Positions 47,175 to 56,769 of a stretch of 64,000 bases of DNA are shown one piece after another. The translations under genes were made by a program, and so were the position numbers. The number at the start of each line of letters is the position of its first letter. Position 1 is the first letter of the stretch. This DNA is from Aphelidium insulamus. Taxonomy: Eukaryota > Aphelidiomycota > Aphelidea > Aphelidiaceae. The DNA lies in assembly GCA_036784855.1 (NCBI GenBank), contig JAZDSV010000006.1, positions 159,001 through 223,000 of the forward strand, in the 5' to 3' direction. The notes under the pieces were generated by a model. That model was not told where the DNA came from. It did not search any database and saw nothing but the letters and a program-made list of their open reading frames with translations.

Positions 47175-47492
47175 TTTAGTTTGACGTAGCAAGAGAGCTC
47201 GATCAATTGCTGTACACTCGGCTCTGAGTTGATTGGCTGCGCACATTATTGGTTGCACAACATTGTCTTTAGGCTGAGCACGTCTATGGCTGCATCTTGC
47301 GTAATACTTTCCTTATGTATTTAAACCATTGTAGAAGAAAATCGTTTCCGACAATGGCGGCTCTTCTTTCATGAATAGTCAAGCTATTTTTATTTAATAA
47401 TGCTATTGTATTGGGAATCATTCATACGTCCGGTGCAAATTGGGAGGTCTGCAGTTAAATCTATCAATCTGGCCACATACATATATATATAT
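47175..47492. promoter_or_regulatory. Divergent promoter between the secreted hairpin gene and BRE1
   Basis: 318 bp with inverted CCAAT boxes on the secreted-gene side: CGCAGCCAATCAA (sense of the minus strand, 47229-47241) and a second CCAAT-type box at about 47247-47252. An ATGTATTTAAA stretch lies near 47312. On the BRE1 side an (AT)n run lies directly before the BRE1 start. No other gene seen. Confidence 0.45.
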
Positions 47493-50448
47493 ATGAACAA
47501 CACTAAGCGGCCGCTATCTCCGGGCGCCAATGACGCGCTGCCGGCAGAGAATGGCCACAGTGCCGCTGCTGTGGGGGTGCCTAATAAAAGAGTTGCAGTG
47601 GCACAGTCGCCACTGCCGGCGCCCTCATCTCCTCTGCCAGCTGCCCTTCCAGATGCCGCTCCCTTGGTCATTGATGAGGTGCGGCCATTGACTGCATACA
47701 CGCACGCCTACTTACCGCTGCATGGCACGCAGGAATACATAGAGTCATTCCAAAAGGACGCTATATGGCGCGAGTTGCAGGCACAGAAGCGCGAGAATGA
47801 GCGCCTGGCTGCCAGATGTGCCCAGCTAGAGGCGTCGCAGCGGTCAAGTGTGGAGGCGTTTGTCTACACGGCGCGGCACTGGATGAGTGTACGCATGACT
47901 GTACCCTGTATGCGTGCATGGGCGCCACAGCTGACGGCCGTTATTGTGTAGGTTGATGAGCGGCTACATCATGCACTTCCTACTCCTAGTGGAACGGCTA
48001 CTGGTATGGCTTTATGTCTCGATGTAAAGTGCTTACGTGGGCATACAGGTGTGGTTGAGGGCCCCGTGGCGCTAGAGTCCATTCTGGCATCGGGCGTGGT
48101 CGCCAACGCCGCAGACATCGATGAAGCGTGTCGGAGAATGTCGACGCGGACTCTCGCACTACTGGGGCGACTGGACGCGCTTAATGACCGGCAGCTAGAT
48201 CCTCCTGACGGCAACCAGCAGTCAGTGCAAGTGCAGCAGACCGCCACTATATCCAAGCTGCAAGCCTCGCTTCACGCAGCAGAGCACACTATTGCACTGC
48301 TGACGACACAACTCGACACTGAACGGCACACTGTGACCACGCTGGAACGCAAGCTTGACCGACAGCGCAGTGCAGTCGTCGGCAAATTGACTGCTGCCTA
48401 CGCCAGTGTCGACACTCAACAGCCTCAGCAATCAATTCCTTCTACCGCGCCAACTCAACAACCACAACAGCAACAGCAACTGCCACAAACCCACAGCCAT
48501 TCAGTTGATGACAAGGCGCTGCAGGAACAACTGGACCAGCTCCGCGAAGAGTTGGAGTTGGCGCAAAAGCTTGCCGAGTCGAGCAACGCCGAGCTGCGCG
48601 CAGTGACTTCGGAGCGCAATAGTGCCGTGCAAGAGCTCGATCAGCTTCGCGTGGAGGTACTGCTAATTCATATACATGCGCCCCTCTAAGACTATTCCAG
48701 CTGCGCCTCCTGCCGGAACACATCATCACTGATCACGGTGCATTCCGCAAACTGCGGCAAGAGGCCGAGTTCTGGCGCGCTGAAGTGACAACGGTGAAGG
48801 AAAAGTGCGACGAGTTGCACCGTGAGCTGGAGGCAATGCGCTCCAGCCGTGCCGCATATGAAGCGACGCTGCGGGCTGAAGAAGTGGAGCTGCGCCGTAT
48901 ACTCGAGGCCGATGTGAAGCGGCTGGGAGATGATCTCGCGCGCATCCGAACACACCGCGATCAGCTCAGTCAGGTCTGCAAAGAATTTGCTATAAGTATG
49001 ATCTTTTGTTAATAACTTGCAGTCACTGGACGTGGAAAAGGCCAAGCGGAACAAGCACGACAAGACTAGTGCAGAACTGGCGCTCGCGGCCAAAGTAAAT
49101 CACAGCCGCGTAATGTGTTTGCTGGAGGATATCCGTCGGATGAAGCTGCGGATGGCTGCTTGCGCCGGTGATCCCGTTCTATACCGCAATGTACTGATAG
49201 CCAGCGAAGTCAAGACTGCCGATGTTAATGTTAATAGCGAGCCAACGTCGCCCACCAGCAGCACTAAAGCCAGTAACAACACCAATACGACTAGTAATGG
49301 CAACCTGCCGTCACTGCCCGACACGCCAGACCTGGTACAGAGTTTGCAAGATCGCTTGGCCGCCGCGGAAAACACAATAGCCACACTGAAAGCGGCGCTG
49401 AAAGAGTGGCCAGAGGAGGCGGAGGAGCGGCGCCAACTGTTTGACGAGCGAGACCGACTGCGCAAACAAGTGGCAGACTACGCGGCACTGCACGGCACCG
49501 TCGACACTGATGTGCAGGCAGCACTGCAGCAAAAGGAGTCCAAGATCAAGCAGCTCGAGCTGCAGGTCCAGTCCTACCAGCAGACCGAGGACGGCCTAGT
49601 GATGGAGATCGAAACCATCAGCAAAAGTTTCACCCGATTAGAGACCCGGCAACAAGAGTACACGAACCTGGCGGCGCTCAAGGACGAGCAGATCACCAAG
49701 CTGATTGCGGAGCGGACAAAGTACGACCAGAAGCTGGCCGTGCTGCAAAAGGAGCGCGATTCCCAGTCAAACAAGGCGATTGCACTCGGCAAACAGACGC
49801 AGCGACAGTCGGAACTCGTTCAGGCGCTGGAGAGCACCGACCGCAAGAAGGAGGCGGCTGTGGCAGCGCTGGAACGAGAGCTGGCTCAGTGGAAATCGCT
49901 GAATGCACTGAACGAGCGAAAGGCTCAGGAAGCGCTGGGCCTGACGGAGGCGCTGAATGCGCGCATCGACAAAAACACCGGCAAATACCAGGAGGTGAGA
50001 CATTTATACTATTGTAGAACTCTCGCTGTAACATCTCGGCGCGCAGGTCCAAACACTGATCAGGCAAAAGGAGACAGCGGCCGAAGAGCTGCGTGAACAG
50101 CTGCACTCGCTGCAGGAAGAGACGAAAAAGAGCCAGGTGAAGTTGAAACACTTGTCCAGACGGCTGCAAGCTGCCACTGGAGGCAGCGCAGATTCCAGCG
50201 GCCAAGACGTGGGCGGCGATACAAATGACGTGGCCGCCCTGAAGAGTCAAGTGGCATCGCTTAAGGACTGGAAAAAGATTGCGCAGTGCAGCGTATGCGA
50301 GTTCCGCATCAAGAACCACGTGATCACGCGATGTATGCACGCATTTTGCAAAGAGTGCATAGACACCCGGCTGGAGACACGGCAGCGAAAATGTCCCCAA
50401 TGCGGTGGCATGTTTGGTCCAGGCGACATAAAGAATCTCTTTCTTTAA
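47493..50448 (+). CDS. BRE1: BRE1/RNF20-type E3 ligase for histone H2B monoubiquitination
   Basis: Nuclear RING ligase that, with Rad6, ubiquitinates H2B during transcription. The start at 47493 (MNNTKRPLSPGANDALPAEN) gives a disordered N-terminus. After it, QEYIESFQKDAIWRELQAQK matches the Rad6-binding helix region. Five or more short introns split a coiled coil of over 600 residues (TISKLQASLHAAEHTIALLT, EQLDQLREELELAQKLAESS, QQKESKIKQLELQVQSYQQT). The last exon ends with the family's characteristic RING: CSVCEFRIKNHVITRCMHAF, CKECIDTRLETRQRKCPQCG, then MFGPGDIKNLFL at the extreme C-terminus. 'DTRxxTRQRKCPxCgxxFgxxDxxxixl' is specific to BRE1/RNF20/RNF40. Confidence 0.93.
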
Positions 50449-50528
50449 ACACTCTCTGATATATTCCTGTCTGCCCCAAATGTGTCGCAGGAATCAGAAG
50501 ACATCGAATTAATGTAGATATATGAACA

Positions 50529-51476
50529 TCACCAGAAAAGGAGCAGAAAGGCGACCAGACCGACGCCGTAGCACAGCGAGACCAGCAGGCTGCGCAAACT
50601 TCCGGGCGGACCAGCCGCGGCGCAGTCACCGTAATAATCAGGAAAGCCAAACACATTACAAACCGCATGCACCGCAACCGGCACAGCCAGCCGACCAGAT
50701 GTCAGGAAGATCCGCGCGGCATACCACCCAAACACCGTGGTGTAGGCAAACTGGAACAGTGTCGACTGCACCAGCGATGGAAGCGGTTGCGTGCCATACC
50801 GACCGTAAAAGTGGTGCAAATGTGCTGCACACACGCGCTGTTATGCCTTTCGTAGTTTCCACTCGTTGCACACAGAGACACGCCACGCACCTGCGCCAAA
50901 CAAGAGCGGTGTCCATTTGACGCACGCCGCATCGTCAATGCCCCCGAGGCGCCACGCGGTAATGCAGCAGGCGCGGTACACAAACTCTTCCGTCACCGGG
51001 CCGGCCACATAGTTGCGCACGGCTATTATGCCGGATGCGAGCTGCGGCGACCGGCGACCACGGGCGAGACACGCGCCGGCAATGGGCCCCGCAAACAGTA
51101 CGCACACGGCGACGAGAGCACGCGCACTCTGCACCACGTCACCCACCAACTGCACGGGCCACACGCCAAGCGCGCCATACACTCTCTGCCTGTTGGAGGC
51201 GGCATGGCTGTCCGATAGCGAGCACACTGTGGCAAGCAGCACCAGCACGGCGCCACTGGTCAGGCAGCTGAAACAGGCGGCCAGGATCCGGGCGCGGACT
51301 ACGCGTGGCTGGTCGCGATGCAGCGAGATGGCGCGTGTATGTTGTTTGGCGCCGGTAGCGGCGGGTATGCTGCACGCGGAGAACAGGTGCAGCAGCAGCA
51401 CATAGCCAACGGCAACGACAACACTGGCGCCAATGCCGACTGCCGGCGTCCACAATGGCAGTGTGATCGGTAGCAT
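50529..51476 (-). CDS. RCE1: RCE1-type CAAX prenyl endopeptidase
   Basis: ER membrane protease that removes the -AAX tripeptide after prenylation of Ras/Rho-type proteins. The start is at 51476 (MLPITLPLWTPAVGIGASVV). Several membrane segments are visible: VVVAVGYVLLLHLFSACSI, LAACFSCLTSGAVLVLLATV, RALVAVCVLFAGPIAGACLA. The ABI/CPBP catalytic motifs are intact: GPVTEEFVYRACC (EExxxR), the segment PLLFGAG joined by one intron to AHLHHFYGRYG (FxxxH), and VPVAVHAVCNVFGFP (HxxxN). The last helix is LVSLCYGVGLVAFLLLFW. About 290 aa after splicing, matching yeast Rce1 in size. Confidence 0.92.
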
Positions 51477-52009
51477 TGTCTGCGTGTTGTCTGTATTCTT
51501 AGCTATGCCAACAAGCGCACTTTAAGCCTTACAGGTCAGAATTATTATTATAATAAACATTATTATATAGCGATTGGGCTGTCATATTATACTGATACTG
51601 ATATTGTGCTGATGACCACCAGCGTAGATGCACAGACAAGGCACAAAAATAATACAGGCAGAGCCACTTGGACCTGTGTCGTTATGCTCAATGCTCAATG
51701 TCCAACGTGCTTTGACAAAGAAAGCTCAGTAGTTGTACAATAGTGACAAGTGTGTTCTCGGCATTGCACGTGAGCGGTGGCATCAGTCAATCATAGTCTC
51801 CATGAGTAACTATGGCTGGTGCATATGTACGTAGATGGGCACCACATCCTAATTGAAGCACCACCTGGCAAGCTCTTTAACACAGGCAACTAGGGTTACG
51901 CACTCGCACAACCCTAAAGCGCGATGCTGCAGCCCAAACCGAAGCGGCAAAACTTTTTCAGGGTCAACATCGTGTCGTGTACATAAATACATATAAGGCG
52001 GCTCAGGAG
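51477..52009. promoter_or_regulatory. Divergent intergenic region with an inverted pair of AACCCTA elements
   Basis: 533 bp between RCE1 (-) and the small membrane protein (+). At 51891-51897 is TAGGGTT and at 51910-51916 AACCCTA, a perfect inverted pair with a 12-nt spacer. It resembles telo-box/Tbf1-type elements found in fungal promoters. The remainder is AT-rich (TTATTATTATAAT near 51541), with no RNA gene visible. Confidence 0.4.
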
Positions 52010-52793
52010 ATGTTTACCCGCGGGATGCGCTATGCGGCTGGCGCTGCACGCAGCCACGGCAAATCGCGCTTCTATTCCTCATTCACATCCGGCTGCTCGT
52101 CAATGCCCAGAACATCATTCAAGAGGTCATCGGCACCCGCCGGTGCCGCGTTCGCCAACGCATCATCGGGCACCACCCCGGGCGCGTTGTCCGGTTTCTC
52201 TCGCAATGCCATCGCTGCCATCGAGCGTCAGACTATTCAGCGCTCCATGACTATCGGTGAGTGAGTAGGTGATATTTCCAAGCAGTGCCAAGATATTAAC
52301 ATTTATATCTGCAGCACTGGCCACAAACTTGCCCGAGCTATTGACACTGGCGGCGCGAGGTCCATCGGCACTTACCGACGAAGATGCCGAAGCAGAGGAG
52401 GACGATGAATGTACGTGCTGCCCATCATACATATGTATGTACGTAGTGTGTTGTATTCCTTATCAACAATGATTCTGCCTACTACCCTATACTCCTGTAC
52501 CATTACTTTTTGTGCCGAGTATAATCTCCATTGTGTAGCCTTATGTGCAACATTTATGCTCAGCATACGAGTTTTGGTCTGAGTATGAAGCGATGCTTTG
52601 TATTGCTGTACTATGTATCGTTTTTATTATCTGTGTAAATATGCTCCCGCTTATCAATGTGCAGCAATTCCAAAAACCACAAGCTTTCATCACTATTATC
52701 TGCATCGATTTGTCTCTCCTCGATAAATGTATGTACTTTTGTATAATATTTGGTGGTTCCTTTAGTTCCGGTACTAATTTCGCGTCTGTGTAG
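52010..52793 (+). CDS. Probable mitochondrial or ER membrane protein, unrecognised
   Basis: Three-exon model. Exon 1 starts MFTRGMRYAAGAARSHGKSR at 52010. It is Arg/Ser/Ala-rich without acids, like a mitochondrial presequence, and ends IERQTIQRSMTI before a GTGAGT donor. Exon 2 is ALATNLPELLTLAARGPSAL followed by an acidic run (DEDAEAEEDDE). Exon 3, joined in phase after TTTATGCTCAG, starts SYEFWSEYEAML. It contains two hydrophobic stretches (CIAVLCIVFIICVNMLPLI and FITIICIDLSL...MYFCIIFGG), ending TNFASV. The phases agree at both junctions. I recognise no family. Exon 3 has unusually AT-rich codon use compared with exons 1-2, so it may instead be UTR. Confidence 0.4.
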
Positions 52794-53123
52794 CTCTTGT
52801 CGGTATCTTTTGTGCCGCATGCTATTCTTATTAATGGCGCCAACCATGCACACCACTCACTCACTGATACATTCGCACTTGAGATAAACTGCATCAACTC
52901 CTGATTATTTTTGATTTATACCATTTGCTGTTTTCTCCACATTGATCTTCTCATGTTCATTGTTCATAGCAGCCACCGTAACATTTATACGCTAGCAAGT
53001 CGCGGTGTTGGACTATTGTTTTACACGGGAACTGCAATAAACTGAACTGACTACATAAACCGAACATGAAGAGTGAAAAAATGTTGTAGGGTTCCATTAT
53101 GACAGTAATGCCAGCGAATGGCA
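52794..53123. other. AT-rich convergent intergenic region
   Basis: 330 bp between two convergent gene ends, AT-rich with CAATAAA at about 53035. Nothing further is recognised. Confidence 0.5.
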
Positions 53124-54536
53124 TCATGGTGGGGGAAGCTTGGTCTGTGAGCTGCTCTCTATGTTGGCGCTGCGAGTGACGGCGAGATACCGTGTCTGGG
53201 CGTCGATCTGCGTCGAGTCCACCACTTCAATCTCGTCCAGTCGCTCCTCCGCTGCCTCTTCCTCCTCTTCACTGCCACGACTGTCTTGGTCCCCGTCCCC
53301 ATCGCCGTCCGCGTCCATCACATCCGTGGTGCCGTGCCGCTTGCCTGCTGCTTTCATGCCACCGCTGTTGACTGCCGCCGCGGTGAATGCGCCACTGTCA
53401 CCGCCAGTAGCGCCGCCGCCACCACTGTGCCCATTGTCCACATCCGCTGAGCCGGTGGACGGTGTGCCCGATGATATCGACGAGAGGCGCGGCAGTGGCT
53501 GCAGCATCTGTTCCATGATGCGCGTGAGATCCCGCTCAATCACGTCTATGGCGCGTTTCCTAATGCGGAACACGAAGCCGGCCTCGTACTGTTGCCGGTT
53601 CACGTGCTCGTGCAGTATGAAGGGAATAGCGAGCGGCATTGCAAGTCCGAGTGTCCATCGTGCGCAAGCACTGCACCCGGCGCCAAAAAAGCGGCCGGTG
53701 TAGGTGGCCGGCACGCGGTCAACGTACTCGTCGTTGGTGATCTTGACGTCGAACTCGTCAAACTGGTCGCCAAACTGTTCCTTGAGCGAGTTGCAGACGG
53801 ACTTTAGGCGGCTGGACGCCACGTACTTGTAGATGGCGATCTGTTTGTGGCGGTGGCGCCGGTCCTGCCAGTAGTCCACCACGGCGCCCGGGTTGTAGAG
53901 CAAGAAGTCGGTGTCGATGTAGGGCGTGAGCTCCGTCTTGATGTCAAAGAGCTTGACGCGTCGCCCCGTGCCATTCGCGGGCTGACTGCCGCTGCCCGTG
54001 GTGTGTGTGGTGGGTGAGTCGTGCGACTCTGTGCCAGCTGCCGAGTGTGCGCTGGCCGTGCCGCCGCCGCCGCCGCCACTGGCAGCCTTCTCCTCCACGC
54101 GGTACGCCACCTTCCGAATGTACAGTTTGGGCGGCGTGACAAAGAACTGCATGCCGTTCAGCGCCGCCACCACCTGCTCGTACGCCGGCGACTCCAGCTG
54201 GTTGCTGGTGATGATGCTGGTCTCGGGGTTGCGGAAAACGGCCGGTGCATTCGGCGGGAAGTTTGGCCGGTTCTTCAGAAAGTCTTCGGCGACCACGCTC
54301 GGCGACTGGTACAGTGACCGCGACTTGTTCAGTGTGTTGCGGCTCTTGGCGCCGCCCAGGCCGTCCGAGCTCTCGCCAAAACTGTGGCGATGGGTGGACG
54401 ACTTGTCCGTCTGGGTGTGGCTGGACTCGGTGAAGGCGATGCTCTTGGCGCTGCGATCGGCCTGTGTGCCCTGCGTGGAATAGATTTTGGACGCGTCCAG
54501 TGGCAGAGTGGTCTTGCTGCTCTTCAGGCTCTCCAT
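53124..54536 (-). CDS. Unrecognised protein with disordered termini and a folded core
   Basis: Single-exon frame. I start at the first real ATG, 54536 (MESLKSSKTTLPLDASKIYS). The frame is open to 54827 but without ATG, so an upstream exon is possible. Residues of about 100-330 look folded: PAYEQVVAALNGMQFFVTPP, KLYIRKVAYRVEEKA, a poly-Gly spacer, RVKLFDIKTELTPYIDTDFL, SSRLKSVCNSLKEQFGDQFD, GCSACARWTLGLAMPLAIPF and GFVFRIRKRAIDVIERDLTR. A run of six glycines and an acidic tail (SEEEEEAAEERLDEIEV) are low complexity. One weak hydrophobic stretch exists but no signal peptide. No family recognised. Confidence 0.65.
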   Translation of the reverse strand: MESLKSSKTTLPLDASKIYSTQGTQADRSAKSIAFTESSHTQTDKSSTHRHSFGESSDGLGGAKSRNTLNKSRSLYQSPSVVAEDFLKNRPNFPPNAPAVFRNPETSIITSNQLESPAYEQVVAALNGMQFFVTPPKLYIRKVAYRVEEKAASGGGGGGTASAHSAAGTESHDSPTTHTTGSGSQPANGTGRRVKLFDIKTELTPYIDTDFLLYNPGAVVDYWQDRRHRHKQIAIYKYVASSRLKSVCNSLKEQFGDQFDEFDVKITNDEYVDRVPATYTGRFFGAGCSACARWTLGLAMPLAIPFILHEHVNRQQYEAGFVFRIRKRAIDVIERDLTRIMEQMLQPLPRLSSISSGTPSTGSADVDNGHSGGGGATGGDSGAFTAAAVNSGGMKAAGKRHGTTDVMDADGDGDGDQDSRGSEEEEEAAEERLDEIEVVDSTQIDAQTRYLAVTRSANIESSSQTKLPPP

Positions 54537-55310
54537 CTTGACCGCAGGGTTACTATTTGCTGTTGCTGCTGCTGTGTGGTGATGGGCGGTCGGGGATGAT
54601 GGTGGATGTTCGGCGGCGGAGCTTCTTCGACGACTGCCGCGATGTGGCTGCACTGGGGAACAACTGCTGCTGGTGCTGTTGTCTACACCGACTGCGCAAA
54701 GAATATCGGCAAAGGCGGGCACAGCAGATACGGCAGCACTACTGACAGCGGGTCCGGGATGGGCCGACGGCCGCGCTTGTCTATCCGTGGCTGACAGTGA
54801 GATGGTGTGGGGCCCGCAAGCTGCCACTCGTCGCGTAGTAACAGTTGGAGGTGTGGGGTGCGCGTATCAAGTTGCTAGGGTGTGCGAGATATACCGCTCC
54901 TAGACACTAGACACCACCGACTATATATGAATACTATTTATAGAAAGAGTAGATGTGAATATACGTGATTCTTCGGCGGTCAAGTAGTTGCGCGACCTCT
55001 GATTCGCTGTTCTTGCAGTCAATGACTCTCCGCCCGATTTCTAGCCCACACTTGCTCGGCTATTAATCGGGAGACTTGTCATGCATATAGGTGATATAAA
55101 CGAACGTGTATAAAGGAACCTGGACATGCGCTACTTTTAGTTGTTTAGTTGTATTGATTTATTTAAGTGAATCGATCGGATTGCCAACTACTGCAGCGCT
55201 GGCTTGCCTTGGAGGTATTTTATCACCTGCGAAGCATGGCGCTTTTCTTCTTGCGACGTGTTGCCATGTTCATGTACCACTGTAAGAACAGCAATAAATT
55301 CCTTAAGTAG
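54537..55310. other. Intergenic region, nothing recognised
   Basis: About 770 bp between the 5' end of one minus-strand gene and the 3' end of the next. The left third is open on both strands and may hold a 5' exon of the gene ending at 53124. The rest is AT-rich with CAATAAAT at about 55291 on the plus strand. No RNA gene seen. Confidence 0.4.
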
Positions 55311-56327
55311 CTACTTTTGCCTTTCACCTCTCCGATATAGCAAATCAGGATCCTTAAGCTGACCAAGAATAAATTTCGTCGGACCATGAACCAAGTCGGA
55401 AGATGAGAGTCTCAGCAATGCATCAAATATATCCGTACGGCGACCAAAAATAGATGCCGCACCAAGCGGCGTGATGTTACCGCTGCCTAGAGTGATGTCT
55501 GCTTCATTTTTGAACATTCGCCATAGGCACCTGCTTGCTGCAACATGCCTCATAGAGAGCAGTGCGACCAAGAAATTTCTTGTTGACATCGGCACCGTTA
55601 TCAATCAGCGCCTGAATAAAGTTAGGCGACCCGTGCAGCACGGCTGCCCTGAGCAAAGTAGAACCTGCCATAGCGTCTCGATAAATTACCTGCAAAATCA
55701 AAGTCAACTTCGTAGGAATGCCCGTTGTTGCCAGATTCAGCAGCGGCTTTGTGGAGCTCTTTAAAACTCTCATGTAGCCGACGCCTCTCTTCCAAGTAGC
55801 GACGCGGAAATGATGCTGCGCGTTTCAAAAAACTGTCGGTCCGCGGGGCGCTCGGCCAGCCAGTCGCGACATCGTTAGTAACGTACTCTGCGGCCAAAAG
55901 TTTTGTGCCTTCGTGATCCTCTAGTGATCTATTAGACAATAACGACCACTATCTAAGTACGATTCATCTATACCTGTGATAATTGCGCTGTCGGTAGGCG
56001 TCAGTAAGTATTCTTTGCCGGTTAGATAATCCGGAATGTCGTGTACCGCGCGCCGCTCATCACTTCCAACTAAAAAATCATTATTAAGGTAAGTAGCGTG
56101 GATGCATCACATAAATATAACATACCTGCTTGAGTGCGCGAGCTGCTGGAAGACGAGCCTTCGAGAAGCGTTCTGTCACCGAGAAGATCGTGGTTGTAAC
56201 TGCAACGGCCAACAGCAATAGGAGGTGCTGAATCGCGCGACACGGCTCCGTAACTATGATGAGTAGCCGTTGCGACAGCAGCAGTAAAAATAAACGCAAC
56301 GCAGCGCGAAATGATGCTCGCGTTCAT
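55311..56327 (-). CDS. Secreted ankyrin-repeat protein (possibly frame-damaged)
   Basis: The ATG at 56327 gives MNASIISRCVAFIFTAAVAT, a clear signal peptide. Exon 1 ends SSSSSSRTQAG before GTATGT. Exon 2 is GSDERRAVHDIPDYLTGKEY and exon 3 SLEDHEGTKLLAAEYVTNDV through KELHKAAAESGNNGHSYEVD. Ankyrin units follow: GSTLLRAAVLHGSPNFIQAL with IDNGADVNKK; GRTALYEACCSKQ; NEADITLGSGNITPLGAASI; the end is LLYRRGERQK at 55311. Joining the ankyrin units needs 'introns' of only 25 nt (55685-55710) and 32 nt (about 55508-55540) or single-base frame changes. So it may be micro-introns, a pseudogene or sequence errors. A secreted ankyrin protein suggests an exported, possibly host- or substrate-facing role (inference). 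Confidence 0.55.
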
Positions 56328-56430
56328 TGCGCAAAAAGTTGCGAGCTTTAGCAATTTGCGCGTTTTTATAACGCGGCAAGGGGTATGCCGGCGGGGGTTC
56401 CCTTGATTGGCTGCGAGTGCTCCTTGGTTA
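56328..56430 (-). promoter_or_regulatory. CCAAT and TATA elements upstream of the secreted ankyrin gene
   Basis: On the minus strand CGCAGCCAATCAA lies at 56403-56415 and TTATAAAAA at about 56363-56372, followed by the ATG at 56327. The spacing (CCAAT about 40 bp before TATA) is that of a strong core promoter. The 13-bp CCAAT context is identical to that upstream of the secreted hairpin gene at 47174. Confidence 0.5.
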
Positions 56431-56699
56431 CTCCTGCACTCAGCAGCATTTTGCGTAATCAGTTTTAGTGCACGGAGAATATCTTATTGTCAGTCTAAAC
56501 AAACTATATCTTTTAGAATTGGCTGAATTGATGAAAGGTCTGTCAGTCTCCATATTGCATATGTAGATATTTCGAATCAAGTTGGGTAACGTAAATAATA
56601 TATATGCGCATTCCATGTAGAAATAGTGTAATCTTGACGCTTCAATTTTTACTGCCTCAATGTGGGAAGTTGCATTGGTTAACCCGACTAGAGGGCCTC
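56431..56699. other. AT-rich gap before the Fanzor 3' hairpin
   Basis: About 270 bp of AT-rich sequence between the ankyrin-gene promoter and the hairpin at 56700. No gene or RNA is recognised. If an omega-RNA guide segment existed it would be expected at the right edge of this stretch. Confidence 0.4.
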
Positions 56700-56740
56700 G
56701 ACATTGTCCGTCCTAGACATAGTCCAGGATGGACAATGTC
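56700..56740 (-). other. Hairpin just 3' of the Fanzor pseudogene, candidate omega-RNA scaffold or element end
   Basis: Arms GACATTGTCCGTCCT (56700-56714) and AGGATGGACAATGTC (56726-56740) pair with one G/T-type mismatch around an 11-nt loop. It begins 30 bp past the Fanzor stop, on the 3' side, which is where TnpB/Fanzor guide-RNA scaffolds and element ends lie. Part of it (CCTAGACATAGTCC) recurs inverted at 59845-59857. Confidence 0.45.
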
Positions 56741-56769
56741 CGGCTTGCTAGCCTTCTCCAGGTGAGCAT

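Noticed and set aside
51600-51660. Possible C/D snoRNA (TGATGA box near 51612)
   Set aside because: No matching CTGA box or terminal stem at a suitable distance.
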